64,000 nucleotides of DNA from Mycobacterium alsense (GTDB taxonomy: Bacteria; Actinomycetota; Actinomycetes; Mycobacteriales; Mycobacteriaceae), in contig NZ_MVHD01000024.1 of the NCBI RefSeq assembly GCF_002086635.1, positions 1 to 64,000 on the forward strand. The letters run 5' to 3'. Shown piece by piece: positions 12,696 through 22,384 of this stretch. Made by a program: the position numbers and the translations under genes. The first letter of the stretch is position 1, and the number at the start of each line of letters is the position of its first letter. The notes under the pieces are model-generated. The model was not told the DNA's origin, made no database searches, and worked only from the letters and a program-made list of their open reading frames with translations.

Positions 12696-15600
12696 GCTGC
12701 GTCAGCGCCAGGAACGCGCCCAGGTCGATCAGGCCCGCGGGCGTGCCGGGCAGGTACTCGGTCAGCAGCTGCGAGCGCACGATCACCGCGGCGTACTGCG
12801 CCCGGCTGACGGCGACGTTGAGCCGATTCCTGTTGAGCAGAAACGACATTCCGCGCGGCACGTCGTCGATCGACGAGGCCGTCATCGACACGAGCACCAC
12901 CGGCGCCTGCCCGCCCTGGAATTTGTCGACGGTGCCTACCCTGACCGCGCCGAGCCCCGCCGAGCCCAGCCGCCGGCGGATCAGCGTCACCTGGGCGTTG
13001 TAGGGCGCCAGCACCAGCACGTCGGAGGTGGTGAGCGGCCGGGTGCCGTGTTCGTCGGTCCATGCCCGGCCGAGCACGCGCCGGATCTGCGCGACGATCG
13101 CGTCGGCCTCCTCGGGGCTCTCGGTCGAGTTGCCCTGGTGGGCAACCGAACTCACGTGCACTCCGGGCCGGAACCCGTCGAGGCGGCGCGCGGCCGCGCA
13201 GTCGTGGGCGTGCAGCCTGCCCTCGTAGGACAGCGCGGAGACCGCGGCGCAGACGGCCGGGTGCATGCGGTAGGAGAGGTCCAGGAAGTAACCGCGCTCG
13301 TCGGGCAGGGTGCGGCGCCCGTCGACCAGCCAATCCAGCGCCGAGGTGTCGACGGGCTCGGGATGTGTGCCCTGGCTGACCTGCGGCAGCTGCTGAGGGT
13401 CGCCGAGCAGCATGAGGTTGGCGGCCGCGGGCGCCACGGCGATGGTGTTGGCCAGGCAGAACTGCCCCGCCTCGTCGATCACCAGCAGGTCCAGGCTGCC
13501 GGGGTTTATTCGGTTGGCGTTGGCGAAATCCCATGCCGTGCCGCCGATCACGCAGCCTTCGTGACCGGCGATGAACGTGGCGTACTCGGAGGCGTCGATC
13601 TCCTGCCAGCGCGGCGCGGTGTGGTGGTGCGGCTTCTTGGCGACGCGGGCGGGATCCAATCCGGCGTCGATCACGCAGTCCAACAGGTTCTCCACCGTGG
13701 CGTGCGATTGTGCCACCACGCCGACGCGCCAGCCGTGCTCGGTGACCAGCCGCCCGATCACCAGGGCGGCGGTGTGCGTCTTGCCGGTGCCGGGCGGGCC
13801 GTGCACCGCGAGGTATGACGAGTCCAAATCCAGTGCCGCGTCGGTGATGTCGGCCGTCAAGTCGGTGGCGGCGGCGGTGCGCGGCAGCGGGGCGCCGCTA
13901 CGGGTGCGGGGCGCGCGGCGCAGCAGGATGTCGACGACGGCGGTGCGGGGTAGCCGCGGCAGCCCGTCGGCCACGGCGGCGACCGTCGCCTCGATCGAGT
14001 CCCGCAGCGACGTGGTCTGTACGGGCGGGCCGGGAGTCAGCGCGAAGGGCGTCTGGTCAAAAGTGTTGCCGTCGCCGCCGGTTCGCTCGCGGATGACCAC
14101 CTCGGTGGGCACGGTCGGATCGTCGACCGCGACGATCTCGGCGCGGCCGGCGCCGCGCCGGTCGGGGTTGTCGGTCATGCCCGGCGGGGCAGGGGGATCG
14201 TAGAGAGCGAAGACCTCCGTGGTCAGGTCGCCGCGGGCCAGGGTGCCGCGCAGCCGCACCTCGCGCCGCGGCTTGCGCGCGCGGGGTGGGGTGTGCCAGT
14301 GGGCGGTGACTTCCGCGTTCTCGGCGAGGAAGACGTCGGTGTCGTCGGCCCACTCGTCGACGGGGAAGTTCAGCCGGTCGAAATGCGCCCACCAGAACGG
14401 CTTGTCCTCGCGGCGGTGGTAGCCGCGCGCCGCGGAAATCAGCGCCACCGCCGTCTGCTCGGGCGTGCGGTCGCCGATGCCGGCCTCGCCGGTGAACGTC
14501 GCCAACGCCGTCGCCAGCTGGTCGCGGTCCTCGACGGTGTTGCCATCCGGAACAGGTTGGGCGCCAACGGGTATCACGCCGGACTCGTAGGCGCGCAGCA
14601 TCAGCCAATTGCGCAGTTCACGGGTCGACCGGCAGTCGTAGTGGTTGTAGTCCTCGATCTCCTTGAGCACCGATGCGGCGTCGTCGGCCCGGCCGGCGGC
14701 CTGTAGCTCGCAGTAGCGGGCGTAGGAGGTGATCGATTCGGTCGCGGTGGTGACGTCACCGGCGCGCAGCTGGGAGCCCATGTAGAGGGGCTCGAGCGCC
14801 TTGAGGCTGAACGTCTCCGCGCCGACGCGAATGCTCTTGCGCACCAACGGATACAGGTCGACCAACGTCCCGCTGCGCAGCAGGTCGTCGACCTCGTCCT
14901 CGCCGACGCCGTAGCGCCCGGCCAGCCTGAGCAGCGCGGTCTTCTCGTAGGGGGCGTAGTGGTAGATGTGCATGTTGGGGCGGCGTCGCCGGCGTTTTTT
15001 GACCAGTGCCAGAAAGTCGACGAGGGCCTGGCGCTCGTCCAGCCGGTTATGCGCCCACAGCGGGTGGAAATCGCCGCCGGCCTCCAGGACGCCGAACAGG
15101 TACTCCAGGCCCCAGTCGTGCCCGTCGGCCGTCCACAGCGGGTCGCCCTCGAAGTCGAAGAACAGGTCGCCGGGGTCCGGCTCGGGCAGCAGCGCCAGCG
15201 GCCGAGCGTCGGCGATCTCGAATTGCGGTGTGCCCGTGACGCGTTGACGCACTTGCAGTTTCGCCTGCTGCGCCAGCCTGCCCAGCGCGCCGGGGAGCGT
15301 GTCGTGTTCGGCCAGCTCGGCGACCGTGGTGATGCCGGCGTCAATGAGCGTGTCGCGCTGCGTGATTCGCATCCCGGCGACGAGAAGCAGGTCATCGTCC
15401 GCACGCAGCTGCTCGGCGCACAGCGGGCAGCGGAAACACGCGTTGACGCCCTGGTCGTCCCAGCGGACCGGGGCGCCCGCCGCGTGGTGCTCGTCGAGTA
15501 GGCGCTGCAACTGCGCGCGCTGGGAACGGTAAACCGGCACGAGGTCGGCGACCCGGTAGCGCACGACGGTGCCGTCGCCCAGTTCCAGTTCGGCCTCCGG

Positions 15601-16083
15601 CGCCACCGGGACGCCCGAGCCCGCCAGGGTGTCGGCGTAGGCGGCCAGCTGCAGCAGCGCGGTGACCTTCGGCGATCGGGCGAGCTTGGTGTCGGTGACC
15701 CGATAGCGCTCGCCGTCGCGGACCAGGAAGTCGGCGAACCCGACGAAACGCCCGTCGAACATCGCGGCCTGATACACGACGGGGGAGCGCTCGGCGATGG
15801 CGCGGCGGGTCGCCTCGGCGGCGGCCGTCAGACCGGCGAGCGTGTAGGCCGGACGCCCGATGATGGCGACCCCGTCGCCGAACTCGTCGCGCAACCTGTC
15901 CAGCCGGCGCCGCTCGTGCTCGGTGCCCAAAGCGGCCGTGCGGGCGAGCAGCTCGTCCTCGACGGCCACGGTGGGCCCCCAGCCGAGTTTCGCGTCGAAA
16001 TCGCGCAGCAGCGCGTATTCGCACCGGGCCGCGGCGGCAAGGTCCGACGCGCTGTAGACGATGCTGTCGCCGGTGACGAACAC
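12688..16083 (-). CDS. RecB-like nuclease fused to a superfamily 1 helicase (Rv1251c-like)
   Basis: About 1131 residues. The N-terminal half is a TM0106-type RecB-family nuclease: [20 protein letters not shown] at the start, a four-Cys region ([10 protein letters not shown]) and FFDFEGDPL with the acidic nuclease residues. The C-terminal half is a DNA2/NAM7-type helicase with Walker [12 protein letters not shown] (around residue 760), VIDEAGQF and the [18 protein letters not shown] motif. A role in DNA or RNA processing is expected. The start is uncertain: GTG 16083 ([14 protein letters not shown]) matches the conserved start, while a GTG at 16113 adds ten residues. Neither has a strong ribosome site. 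Confidence 0.88.
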   Translation of the reverse strand: MFVTGDSIVYSASDLAAAARCEYALLRDFDAKLGWGPTVAVEDELLARTAALGTEHERRRLDRLRDEFGDGVAIIGRPAYTLAGLTAAAEATRRAIAERSPVVYQAAMFDGRFVGFADFLVRDGERYRVTDTKLARSPKVTALLQLAAYADTLAGSGVPVAPEAELELGDGTVVRYRVADLVPVYRSQRAQLQRLLDEHHAAGAPVRWDDQGVNACFRCPLCAEQLRADDDLLLVAGMRITQRDTLIDAGITTVAELAEHDTLPGALGRLAQQAKLQVRQRVTGTPQFEIADARPLALLPEPDPGDLFFDFEGDPLWTADGHDWGLEYLFGVLEAGGDFHPLWAHNRLDERQALVDFLALVKKRRRRRPNMHIYHYAPYEKTALLRLAGRYGVGEDEVDDLLRSGTLVDLYPLVRKSIRVGAETFSLKALEPLYMGSQLRAGDVTTATESITSYARYCELQAAGRADDAASVLKEIEDYNHYDCRSTRELRNWLMLRAYESGVIPVGAQPVPDGNTVEDRDQLATALATFTGEAGIGDRTPEQTAVALISAARGYHRREDKPFWWAHFDRLNFPVDEWADDTDVFLAENAEVTAHWHTPPRARKPRREVRLRGTLARGDLTTEVFALYDPPAPPGMTDNPDRRGAGRAEIVAVDDPTVPTEVVIRERTGGDGNTFDQTPFALTPGPPVQTTSLRDSIEATVAAVADGLPRLPRTAVVDILLRRAPRTRSGAPLPRTAAATDLTADITDAALDLDSSYLAVHGPPGTGKTHTAALVIGRLVTEHGWRVGVVAQSHATVENLLDCVIDAGLDPARVAKKPHHHTAPRWQEIDASEYATFIAGHEGCVIGGTAWDFANANRINPGSLDLLVIDEAGQFCLANTIAVAPAAANLMLLGDPQQLPQVSQGTHPEPVDTSALDWLVDGRRTLPDERGYFLDLSYRMHPAVCAAVSALSYEGRLHAHDCAAARRLDGFRPGVHVSSVAHQGNSTESPEEADAIVAQIRRVLGRAWTDEHGTRPLTTSDVLVLAPYNAQVTLIRRRLGSAGLGAVRVGTVDKFQGGQAPVVLVSMTASSIDDVPRGMSFLLNRNRLNVAVSRAQYAAVIVRSQLLTEYLPGTPAGLIDLGAFLALTQPT

Positions 16084-16175
16084 AGCCGCAACTTTAGGCG
16101 AGACATACGACACGGCCGGCCGTCGCGCGTGAACCCCCAGCAGGGTCGCGCCGGTCGGGCGGTAGCTTCGGCTAG

Positions 16176-16538
16176 GTGATCGTTACGGGGGCCTTTCTTG
16201 CCGAAGCGGCCTCGGTGGTCGACAACAAGCTTTGCGTGACCGGCGGCGTGCTGTCCCGGTTCGTGGTCGGGCCCGACCGGGAGGCCCGGTTTCTGCTCGT
16301 GGTCCTGACCCAGTCGGAGTCCGACGATTCCGGCGCTCGGGTGCGCGTGGAGATCTGGCCCCCGACCGGTGAGGAACCGCTTCGCCTCGCCTACGAGATG
16401 CCCGGACAGGCCATGGTCGGCGAGATCGGGTTTGCGTACTTCCCGGTCGAGGTGACCCTGCCCGTCGACGGCCGGTGGGTGATCGTCGTGGCCGGCGGCC
16501 CCGGAGTGATCTCACTGCCGCTGGTGGTCAGCGAGTGA
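16176..16538 (+). CDS. Conserved hypothetical protein (DUF6941-like)
   Basis: A 120-residue, mostly beta-strand protein without signal peptide (MIVTGAFLAEAASVVDNKLCVTGGVLSRF). Start at GTG 16176. It resembles small mycobacterial proteins of the DUF6941 kind, but I cannot assign a function. It is divergent from the helicase gene and stands alone. Confidence 0.6.
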   Translation: MIVTGAFLAEAASVVDNKLCVTGGVLSRFVVGPDREARFLLVVLTQSESDDSGARVRVEIWPPTGEEPLRLAYEMPGQAMVGEIGFAYFPVEVTLPVDGRWVIVVAGGPGVISLPLVVSE

Positions 16539-16825
16539 CGCGGTTTGCTGGGCGGCCCGACCCCGCCAAAATCTGCGGTACCGTCAATTGAGCGAATCCG
16601 GCGCCTAGCCGACCGAAGCCCTGCCATCAGCGCGTTTCCCCGACTCTGGGTCTGCGCTCCCCGGTGCAGTTGTCCCTTTCGTCGCGCCAGTCACGATGGC
16701 CTCAGAAGTCTTCTTTTGAAAACAATGAATTGGAAGATTTGCCCGAAACCGGAACCGTCATGTGCTAAGCGCGTACAGTCCCCGAGCTATTAGAGGTCGT
16801 GCAGCCCAGGGAACGTGGGCCCGAG
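16539..16825. other. Intergenic region before the PE gene
   Basis: No gene is supported in these 287 bases. The segment 16690-16790 is visibly AT-richer than its surroundings (for example TTTTGAAAACAATGAATTGG), consistent with a promoter region for the PE gene, but no clear -10/-35 pair can be chosen. Confidence 0.3.
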
Positions 16826-17359
16826 ATGGCGTCGTTTGTCATCGCAACGCCCGAGATGATGGCGGCGGCGGCCGGGAATTTGACCGGGATCGGCTCGGCG
16901 GTGCGGGCAGCCAATTTGGCGGCGGCGGGGTCGACGACGCAGGTGTTGGCGGCGGCTCAGGATGAGGTGTCCGCGGCGATCGCGGAAATGTTCGGCACCT
17001 ATGGCCGGGATTTTCAGACCCTGAGCGCGCAGGCCACGGCGTTCCATGAGCAGTTTGTGGCGGCGCTCACGGGTGCGGGTGGCGCATATGGGCTCGCGGA
17101 GGCGGCGAACGTGTCGCCGTTGCAGACGCTGGAAGACGACGTTCTGGGTGTGATCAATGCGCCCACGAACCTGCTGCTGGGTCGGCCGTTGATCGGCAAC
17201 GGCACCGACGGCGCATCGGGAACGGGTCAGGCCGGCGGGCCGGGCGGAATTTTGATCGGCAATGGCGGCAACGGCGGGCAGGGCAGCGGGGGACAGCACG
17301 GCGGCGCCGGCGGGTCCGGCGGCCGGTTCTTCGGCAGCAACGGCCTAGACGGGGGCTAG
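16826..17359 (+). CDS. PE-family protein with short Gly-rich (PGRS-like) tail
   Basis: A 177-residue protein. The first 95 or so residues are a PE domain ([19 protein letters not shown] ... PE at 9-10 and the [19 protein letters not shown] segment). Residues about 105-135 are the usual PE_PGRS linker ([16 protein letters not shown]). The last 40 are GGNGG/GGAGG repeats. The tail is very short compared with typical PE_PGRS proteins. PE proteins are ESX-secreted and surface-exposed. No PPE partner is adjacent. ATG 16826 is chosen by the conserved MASFVIA start. Confidence 0.88.
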   Translation: MASFVIATPEMMAAAAGNLTGIGSAVRAANLAAAGSTTQVLAAAQDEVSAAIAEMFGTYGRDFQTLSAQATAFHEQFVAALTGAGGAYGLAEAANVSPLQTLEDDVLGVINAPTNLLLGRPLIGNGTDGASGTGQAGGPGGILIGNGGNGGQGSGGQHGGAGGSGGRFFGSNGLDGG

Positions 17360-17366
17360 CACACGC

Positions 17367-17984
17367 TCATTGGGCGCGCCGGGTCCGCGGCCGCTCCGCG
17401 GCGAAGCCGCGCACCACGTGCGCGCGCACCCATTCCGCAACCACCTCGGGGTCGTCCAAGTCCAGCGTCGACGACGGCGTGCTGAAGAGCGAAAAGAGTA
17501 TGCGCGCGAACCATTCCCCGGCGGCCTCGACGTCGAGATCCTTGCGGACCTCCCCGGTGAGCCTGGCCGCCGAAAGATAGGGCGCGAAGAAGTCGACGCA
17601 CTCGCGCAGCAGCAGGGCCGCGTCCTTGGTCAGCAGCAGGCTGACCGCGTCCTCGTCGAAGTACTTCTCCGAGGAGATGACCCGCCGCGCCTGGGTCACG
17701 AACACCGCGGCCCGGCTCAGCTTGTCCTCGAGCGAGCTTCCGCGGTCCATCGCCTTGGTCATCTCGCGGTAGAAGCGCTCGGACGCGTGCTCGGCGCACG
17801 CCTCGACGATCGCGGCCTTGTCGCCGAAATATTCGTAGATGGTGCTCCGCGAAACGCCTGCGCGCCTGGCGATGTCGACGATCGTCGCCTTCTGCAGTCC
17901 CTGCTTGCCGAAGCACTCGAACGCCGACTCCACGATGAGCTCGCGCGTGTCGGACGCCTGGGTCGGCGGGGAAGCCCGGGTCAT
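17367..17984 (-). CDS. TetR-family transcriptional regulator
   Basis: A 205-residue repressor with an N-terminal TetR DNA-binding domain (RELIVESAFECFGKQGLQKATIVDIARRAGVSRSTIYEYFGDKAAIV) and an all-helical ligand domain. It is the last gene of the ltp2/MaoC operon and starts 9 bases after the ltp2 stop. It probably controls that operon and the divergent aldehyde dehydrogenase through a palindrome at 20689-20713. The ligand is presumably a CoA thioester or lipid (inference). Confidence 0.88.
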   Translation of the reverse strand: MTRASPPTQASDTRELIVESAFECFGKQGLQKATIVDIARRAGVSRSTIYEYFGDKAAIVEACAEHASERFYREMTKAMDRGSSLEDKLSRAAVFVTQARRVISSEKYFDEDAVSLLLTKDAALLLRECVDFFAPYLSAARLTGEVRKDLDVEAAGEWFARILFSLFSTPSSTLDLDDPEVVAEWVRAHVVRGFAAERPRTRRAQ

Positions 17985-17993
17985 CGGGGCACC

Positions 17994-19160
17994 TCAGTCC
18001 GACGGCGCGAGGATCAGCCCGCTGGTCGGCACCCCGGTGCCCGACGTCACCAGCACGTGCTCGACGTCGTCGACCTGGTTGTACGACGTGCCGCGTACCT
18101 GACGCACGCCCTCGGTGATGCCGTTCATGCCGTGGATATAGGCCTCGCCGAGCAGCCCGCCGTTGGTGTTGATCGGGAATTCGCCACCGAGCGAGAGCCG
18201 CTCGACGGTGGCGAAGTCCTTGGCCTCGCCGCGCCCGCAGAAGCCGAGCTCCTCGAGCTGGGTGAACACGAACGGCGTGAAATGGTCGTAGATGAAGGCG
18301 GTTTGGATGTCCTGCGGCTTGAGGCCCGAGTCGCGCCACAGCCGGTCGGCGACCACGCCCATCTCCGGAAGGCCGGTGATGTCGTCGCGGTAGTAGCTGG
18401 TCATCATCTCGCCGTTGGCGGCCGCGCCCTGAGCGGCCGCGGTGATGATCGCCGGCGGCTGCCGCAGGTCGCGGGCCCGTTCGGCGCTGGTCACCACCAG
18501 CGCGACGCCGCCGTCGCTTTCCTGGCAGCAATCCAGCAGGCGCAGCACCGGTTCGACGATCCAGCGCGAATTCTGGTGGTCCTCAAGCGTGATGGGGCGC
18601 TGGTAGAACCAGGCGTCGGGATTGTTGGCGGCATGCGCGCGGTCGACGACGGCGATCCGGCCGAAGTCCTCGTTGGTCACCCCGTACGTGGACATGTAGC
18701 GCTGGGCGTGCATCGCGACCCACGCCGCGGGGGTGAGCAATCCGAACGGCGCGTAATGCGCCATGAACAGCGGGGTCTCGGCGCTGGTGCGCCCGCTGCC
18801 CCCGAACCGGAAGCCCGAGCGCTCGTTGAAGGCGCGCCAGCAGACCACCACGTCGGCGACGCCGGTCGCGACCGCCATCGCCGCGTGCACCACGGTGCCC
18901 GCCGCCGCCCCGCCGCCGTGATGGACGCGGGAGAAGAAGCTCAGATCGCCGATGCCCACGTTGCGGGCGATGTCGATCTCGTCGCTGGAGTCCATGGTGA
19001 AGGTGACCATTCCGTCGACGTCCGCCGGCGCCAGGCCGGCGTCGTCGAGTGCGGCACTGACCGCCTCGCAGGCCAATTGGAGCTCGCTGCGCCCGGACTC
19101 CTTGGAGAACTCCGTCTGGCCGATCCCCACGATCGCGCAGCTGCCGGGCAGGCGGCTCAC
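17994..19160 (-). CDS. Ltp2-like thiolase-fold protein (lipid-transfer/retro-aldolase)
   Basis: A 388-residue thiolase-superfamily protein (SCAIVGIGQTEFSKESGRSELQLACEA...; GVHHGGGAAAGT-type segment; NTNGGLLGEAYIHGMNGITEGV near 330). Size and neighbours match Ltp2 of steroid side-chain degradation, an aldolase that cleaves a beta-hydroxyacyl-CoA in partnership with a DUF35 domain. The GTG start overlaps the stop of the MaoC gene (GTGA), and the operon order MaoC, DUF35, MaoC, Ltp2 supports the pairing. The actual substrate is unknown. Confidence 0.82.
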   Translation of the reverse strand: MSRLPGSCAIVGIGQTEFSKESGRSELQLACEAVSAALDDAGLAPADVDGMVTFTMDSSDEIDIARNVGIGDLSFFSRVHHGGGAAAGTVVHAAMAVATGVADVVVCWRAFNERSGFRFGGSGRTSAETPLFMAHYAPFGLLTPAAWVAMHAQRYMSTYGVTNEDFGRIAVVDRAHAANNPDAWFYQRPITLEDHQNSRWIVEPVLRLLDCCQESDGGVALVVTSAERARDLRQPPAIITAAAQGAAANGEMMTSYYRDDITGLPEMGVVADRLWRDSGLKPQDIQTAFIYDHFTPFVFTQLEELGFCGRGEAKDFATVERLSLGGEFPINTNGGLLGEAYIHGMNGITEGVRQVRGTSYNQVDDVEHVLVTSGTGVPTSGLILAPSD

Positions 19161-19609
19161 GAGCCGGCCCCGTCGAGCAGGCTGAGCACCGCGGTGCCCG
19201 AGACGTGATCGCCCAGGCTGTTGGCGCCCTTGAACGCCACCTCGACGAAGTCCTCACCGCCGGAGCCCTGAGTTTTGCCGGTCACGGTGCCGGTGAAGCG
19301 CAGCGGGTCGTCGGGGAAGCTGGGCACCCCGAGGCGGATCGAGAGGTTCTTGACCATCGCCTCGGGTCCGGCCCAGTCGGTGAGGAAACGCACGCAGTAC
19401 CCGTTGGTGGTCAGGATGTTCATGAACAGGTTGGGCGAGCCCTGCTTGTTGGCGTAGTCGCGGTCGTGGTGCACCGGCATGAAGTCCCGCGACGCGATCG
19501 CACCGGCGACGATCAACGTTGTGGTTACGGGGATTTCGAGCGGCGCGACCTCGTCGCCCACTTCGATGTCGGCCCACCGCAAGGTGGTTCGGGTCTTGGC
19601 GGTCGTCAT
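19157..19609 (-). CDS. MaoC-like hydratase, ChsH1-type
   Basis: A 150-residue single hot-dog-fold protein. The segment IASRDFMPVHHDRDYANKQG (about 39-58) is the hydratase motif with Asp/His catalytic residues. In the steroid pathway ChsH1 pairs with the MaoC part of ChsH2 to hydrate an enoyl-CoA. The ATG at 19609 has GGAAGGA upstream. It follows the DUF35 gene and overlaps the ltp2-like gene. Confidence 0.82.
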   Translation of the reverse strand: MTTAKTRTTLRWADIEVGDEVAPLEIPVTTTLIVAGAIASRDFMPVHHDRDYANKQGSPNLFMNILTTNGYCVRFLTDWAGPEAMVKNLSIRLGVPSFPDDPLRFTGTVTGKTQGSGGEDFVEVAFKGANSLGDHVSGTAVLSLLDGAGS

Positions 19610-19660
19610 CGGATTCCTTCCGGGATGGGTGTGTCGCAAGCGAGTTGGGCTGCAGGCCAA

Positions 19661-20068
19661 TTACTTCCGGGGCCGGAACTGGTGCAACACCAGGTCTCCA
19701 TCGCTGCCTTCGAACGCCTGGAAGTACACCTCCACGGGCATCCCGGCGGTGGCGTCGGCCGGGTCGACGCCGCACAGGTTCGACACCAGCCGCACCCCTT
19801 CGTCGAGCTGTACCAGCGCAACGATGTACGGGTAGTCGAAGAAGGGGAACCGCGGTTCGTGCGGCACGACGTAGCTGTAGAGGGTGCCGCGGCCCGACGA
19901 TTCGATGGCCTCCCACTCGAGGGAGCGGCATTGGGGGCACATGGGGCGGGGCGGGTGGCGCAGCGCGCCGCACCCGCTGCAGCGCTGGATCAGCAACTTG
20001 TGCTCGCGCAGCCCGTTCCAGAAGAACTCGGTGTCCGGGCTGATCGCCGGGGCAAGGCGGGGCGCCAT
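19661..20068 (-). CDS. DUF35 OB-fold/zinc-ribbon protein
   Basis: A 135-residue DUF35 protein. A zinc ribbon (CSGCGALRHPPRPMCPQC, about 34-51) precedes an OB fold (SSGRGTLYSYVVPHEPRFPFF...). DUF35 partners bind thiolase-like proteins such as Ltp2 and channel acyl-CoA. In the known ChsH2 this domain is fused behind a MaoC domain; here it is a separate gene, whose ATG overlaps the stop of the MaoC gene upstream (ATGA). Confidence 0.88.
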   Translation of the reverse strand: MAPRLAPAISPDTEFFWNGLREHKLLIQRCSGCGALRHPPRPMCPQCRSLEWEAIESSGRGTLYSYVVPHEPRFPFFDYPYIVALVQLDEGVRLVSNLCGVDPADATAGMPVEVYFQAFEGSDGDLVLHQFRPRK

Positions 20069-20613
20069 CAGCCCGCCGGCCTGAATCGCAGCATGCGGAA
20101 GCGCTGTCGGCCCAGCACTTCACCGTTCTGATCGGTGTAAGTGGTCAGCCAGGTCAGAAAGAAGCCGGTGCCCAGCGCGGTCTTCTTCTCCTCCGAGACG
20201 CCCTCGTAGACCGCCGTCGCGCTGATGACATCGCCCAGGCGGGGATAGCGCTCGATCTCGAACTCCGAGTTGGTCGCCACGGTGCTGGTGTAGCCCGCCT
20301 CGTCGAGGAATGCCGTGGGGTTGGAGGTGATCTCGACCGGGGAGCCGCCGCGGTCGCCGATCCCCTCGAGCTTCGGGGACGGCATCGTCCAGGTCTGCAG
20401 CATGACCGGTGGCGAGACGATGCCGCCGAACCGCGAGGACGCGGCGAACTCCGGATCGAGGTAGACGGGGTTCAGGTCGTCGAGCGCGTGCGCCCAGTGC
20501 CGGATCATGGGCTGGTTGACGGGATCCGGTGCCACCGAGGGCTTTCCGGTGCCGCCAGTGGGCTGCCCGACCAGCGCCCGCACTTTGGCGCTGACGGTCT
20601 CTGAATCGGTCAC
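20068..20613 (-). CDS. MaoC-like dehydratase N-domain protein (ChsH2-N-like)
   Basis: A 181-residue FAS1/MaoC N-terminal hot-dog protein (PDPVNQPMIRHWAHALDDLNPVYLDPEFAASSRFGGIVSPPVMLQTW). It lacks a full catalytic dyad, as expected for a structural half that pairs with the catalytic MaoC. The GTG at 20613 has an AGGAGG site upstream. It is the first gene of the minus-strand operon. Confidence 0.82.
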   Translation of the reverse strand: MTDSETVSAKVRALVGQPTGGTGKPSVAPDPVNQPMIRHWAHALDDLNPVYLDPEFAASSRFGGIVSPPVMLQTWTMPSPKLEGIGDRGGSPVEITSNPTAFLDEAGYTSTVATNSEFEIERYPRLGDVISATAVYEGVSEEKKTALGTGFFLTWLTTYTDQNGEVLGRQRFRMLRFRPAG

Positions 20614-20688
20614 AAACGCTGCCCTCCTGACGTGTTGGTGGCCCGAAGGGCTGCACGGCCGGCCCTTTTGGCGTCGTCGACGCGCGAT

Positions 20689-20713
20689 CGGACAGACGGC
20701 CCAGATCTGTCCG
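20689..20713. promoter_or_regulatory. Palindromic operator candidate for the TetR regulator
   Basis: CGGACAGA-N9-TCTGTCCG is a perfect 8-bp inverted repeat in the divergent intergenic region between the MaoC gene (starts 20613) and the aldehyde dehydrogenase gene (starts 20861). Length and symmetry fit a TetR dimer or pair of dimers. No KstR or KstR2 consensus was seen here. Confidence 0.55.
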
Positions 20714-20860
20714 CGACCTTGTGTGTACTCTGCGCGGACCATCACTGTCAATACGCCCGAACGCGGTGAGATAGCGGGAATTTCGCGCCGTCGGCGATTG
20801 ACGCCGCGCTCCGGCGGGGTGAACACTGAGTCTTTATCTGACCGACGGTGAGGGAATTAG

Positions 20861-22309
20861 ATGGGACTCGTTGACGCTTACCGGCTCTACATCGACGGCG
20901 GCTGGGTCGAACCGGACGACGGCCGCTACGACGACGTCGACCCGGCCACCGAAAAAACCATCGCCACCGCGCCCGATGCGAGCGTCGGGCAGGTGAGGGA
21001 GGCGATCGGCGCCGCGCGCCGCGCGTTCGACAGCGGGCCGTGGGGCACCGCGACCCCCGAGGACCGGGCCGGCTGCCTCAACCAGCTCGGCGACGCGCTG
21101 CTCAAGCACGCCGACGAGTTCTTCGCGCTGGCGCAGACCGAGTGGGGCTGCGTCGCCAACGAGCGCATGATGCAGATCGACGGCGCCGGATACATGTCCA
21201 TGCACGCGGCCCAGCTCGCCACGAAGCTGACCGACGAACCGGTCACCGGGATCGGCGCCGGCACCACGCTGCTGCGGCGCGAGCCGCTCGGCGTCGTGTC
21301 GATCCTGACGCCGTGGAACTTCCCGCACTGCCTCAACGTCATGAAGGTCAACAACGCGCTGGCCGCCGGCAACACCGTCGTGCTCAAGCCCTCGCCGCTG
21401 ACGCCGCTGGCCGGGCTCGCGCTGGCCCGAATCATCGACGAGCACACCGACATTCCACCGGGTGTGGTCAATGTCGTCACGCCGTCGGGCCTCGACGCCG
21501 CCAAGCTGCTCACCACCGACCCGCGCATCGACATGATCAGCTTCACCGGCAGCTCGGCCGTCGGTTGCGAGGTGATGCGCGCCGCGGGCGACGCCATGAA
21601 GCGGCTGCTGCTGGAGTGCGGCGGGAAATCGGCCAGCATCGTCCTCGACGACGCGCAGGTCAGCGACGAGATGCTGCGGCAGATGCTGTTCGACTGCTGC
21701 TCGCTGCACGCCGGTCAGGCCTGCATCCTGCACAGCCGGTTGCTGCTGCCGGACTCGCTGCACGACGACGTCGTCGACCGGCTCGTCGCGCTCGCCCGCG
21801 ACGTCAAGGTCGGCGACCCCCGGGACCCCGAAACCCAGATGGGGCCGCTCATCAGCGCGGCGCAGCTACAGCGGGTCCAGGCGCACGTCGCGGGCGCGCT
21901 CGACGAGGGGGCCAAGCTCGCGGCCGGCGGCGGACGTCCCGCCGGCCTGGGCGCCGGCTACTACTTCGAACCGACGATCCTCACCGGCGTCGACCCGGAT
22001 TCCACGATCGCCCAGGAGGAGGTGTTCGGGCCCGTGCTGTCGGTGCTGCGCTACCGCGACGACGACGACGCCGTCGCGGTCGCCAACAACTCGCGCTACG
22101 GGCTGTCGGGCGCCGTGTGGGGCGCCGACGTGGATCGGGCCGTCGGCGTCGCCCGCCGCATCCGCACCGGCCAGGTCGCGGTCAACGGCGTCGGGCCCGG
22201 CGACGCCCCCTTCGGCGGGTTCAAGCTGAGCGGGTTCGGGCGGGAGAGCGGCGGCGTCAGCGGCCTGCACCAGTACATGGAGGTGAAGGCCATCGGGGTC
22301 CCGGCCTGA
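20861..22309 (+). CDS. Aldehyde dehydrogenase
   Basis: A 482-residue NAD(P)-dependent aldehyde dehydrogenase. Visible are TPWNFPHCLNVMKVNNALAAGN with the catalytic Asn, LLLECGGKS with the general-base Glu near 252, GQACILHSRLLLP with nucleophile Cys288, and EEVFGPVLSV. It oxidises an aldehyde to an acid. Divergent from the ltp2-like operon, it could remove the aldehyde or ketone product of the retro-aldol step (inference). Start ATG 20861. Confidence 0.92.
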   Translation: MGLVDAYRLYIDGGWVEPDDGRYDDVDPATEKTIATAPDASVGQVREAIGAARRAFDSGPWGTATPEDRAGCLNQLGDALLKHADEFFALAQTEWGCVANERMMQIDGAGYMSMHAAQLATKLTDEPVTGIGAGTTLLRREPLGVVSILTPWNFPHCLNVMKVNNALAAGNTVVLKPSPLTPLAGLALARIIDEHTDIPPGVVNVVTPSGLDAAKLLTTDPRIDMISFTGSSAVGCEVMRAAGDAMKRLLLECGGKSASIVLDDAQVSDEMLRQMLFDCCSLHAGQACILHSRLLLPDSLHDDVVDRLVALARDVKVGDPRDPETQMGPLISAAQLQRVQAHVAGALDEGAKLAAGGGRPAGLGAGYYFEPTILTGVDPDSTIAQEEVFGPVLSVLRYRDDDDAVAVANNSRYGLSGAVWGADVDRAVGVARRIRTGQVAVNGVGPGDAPFGGFKLSGFGRESGGVSGLHQYMEVKAIGVPA

Positions 22310-22384
22310 GGGCGCCGCCGAGCCCGCGGGGCTGCGTTGCCGCCGGAATTTCGAAAATCGCTTGTCACGTGCAAAGCTGCTGGC

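Noticed and set aside
20614..20860. KstR/KstR2 operator in the ltp2-like operon promoter
   Set aside because: Neither the KstR nor the KstR2 palindrome consensus was seen; the only clear palindrome is the GGACAGA/TCTGTCC one.
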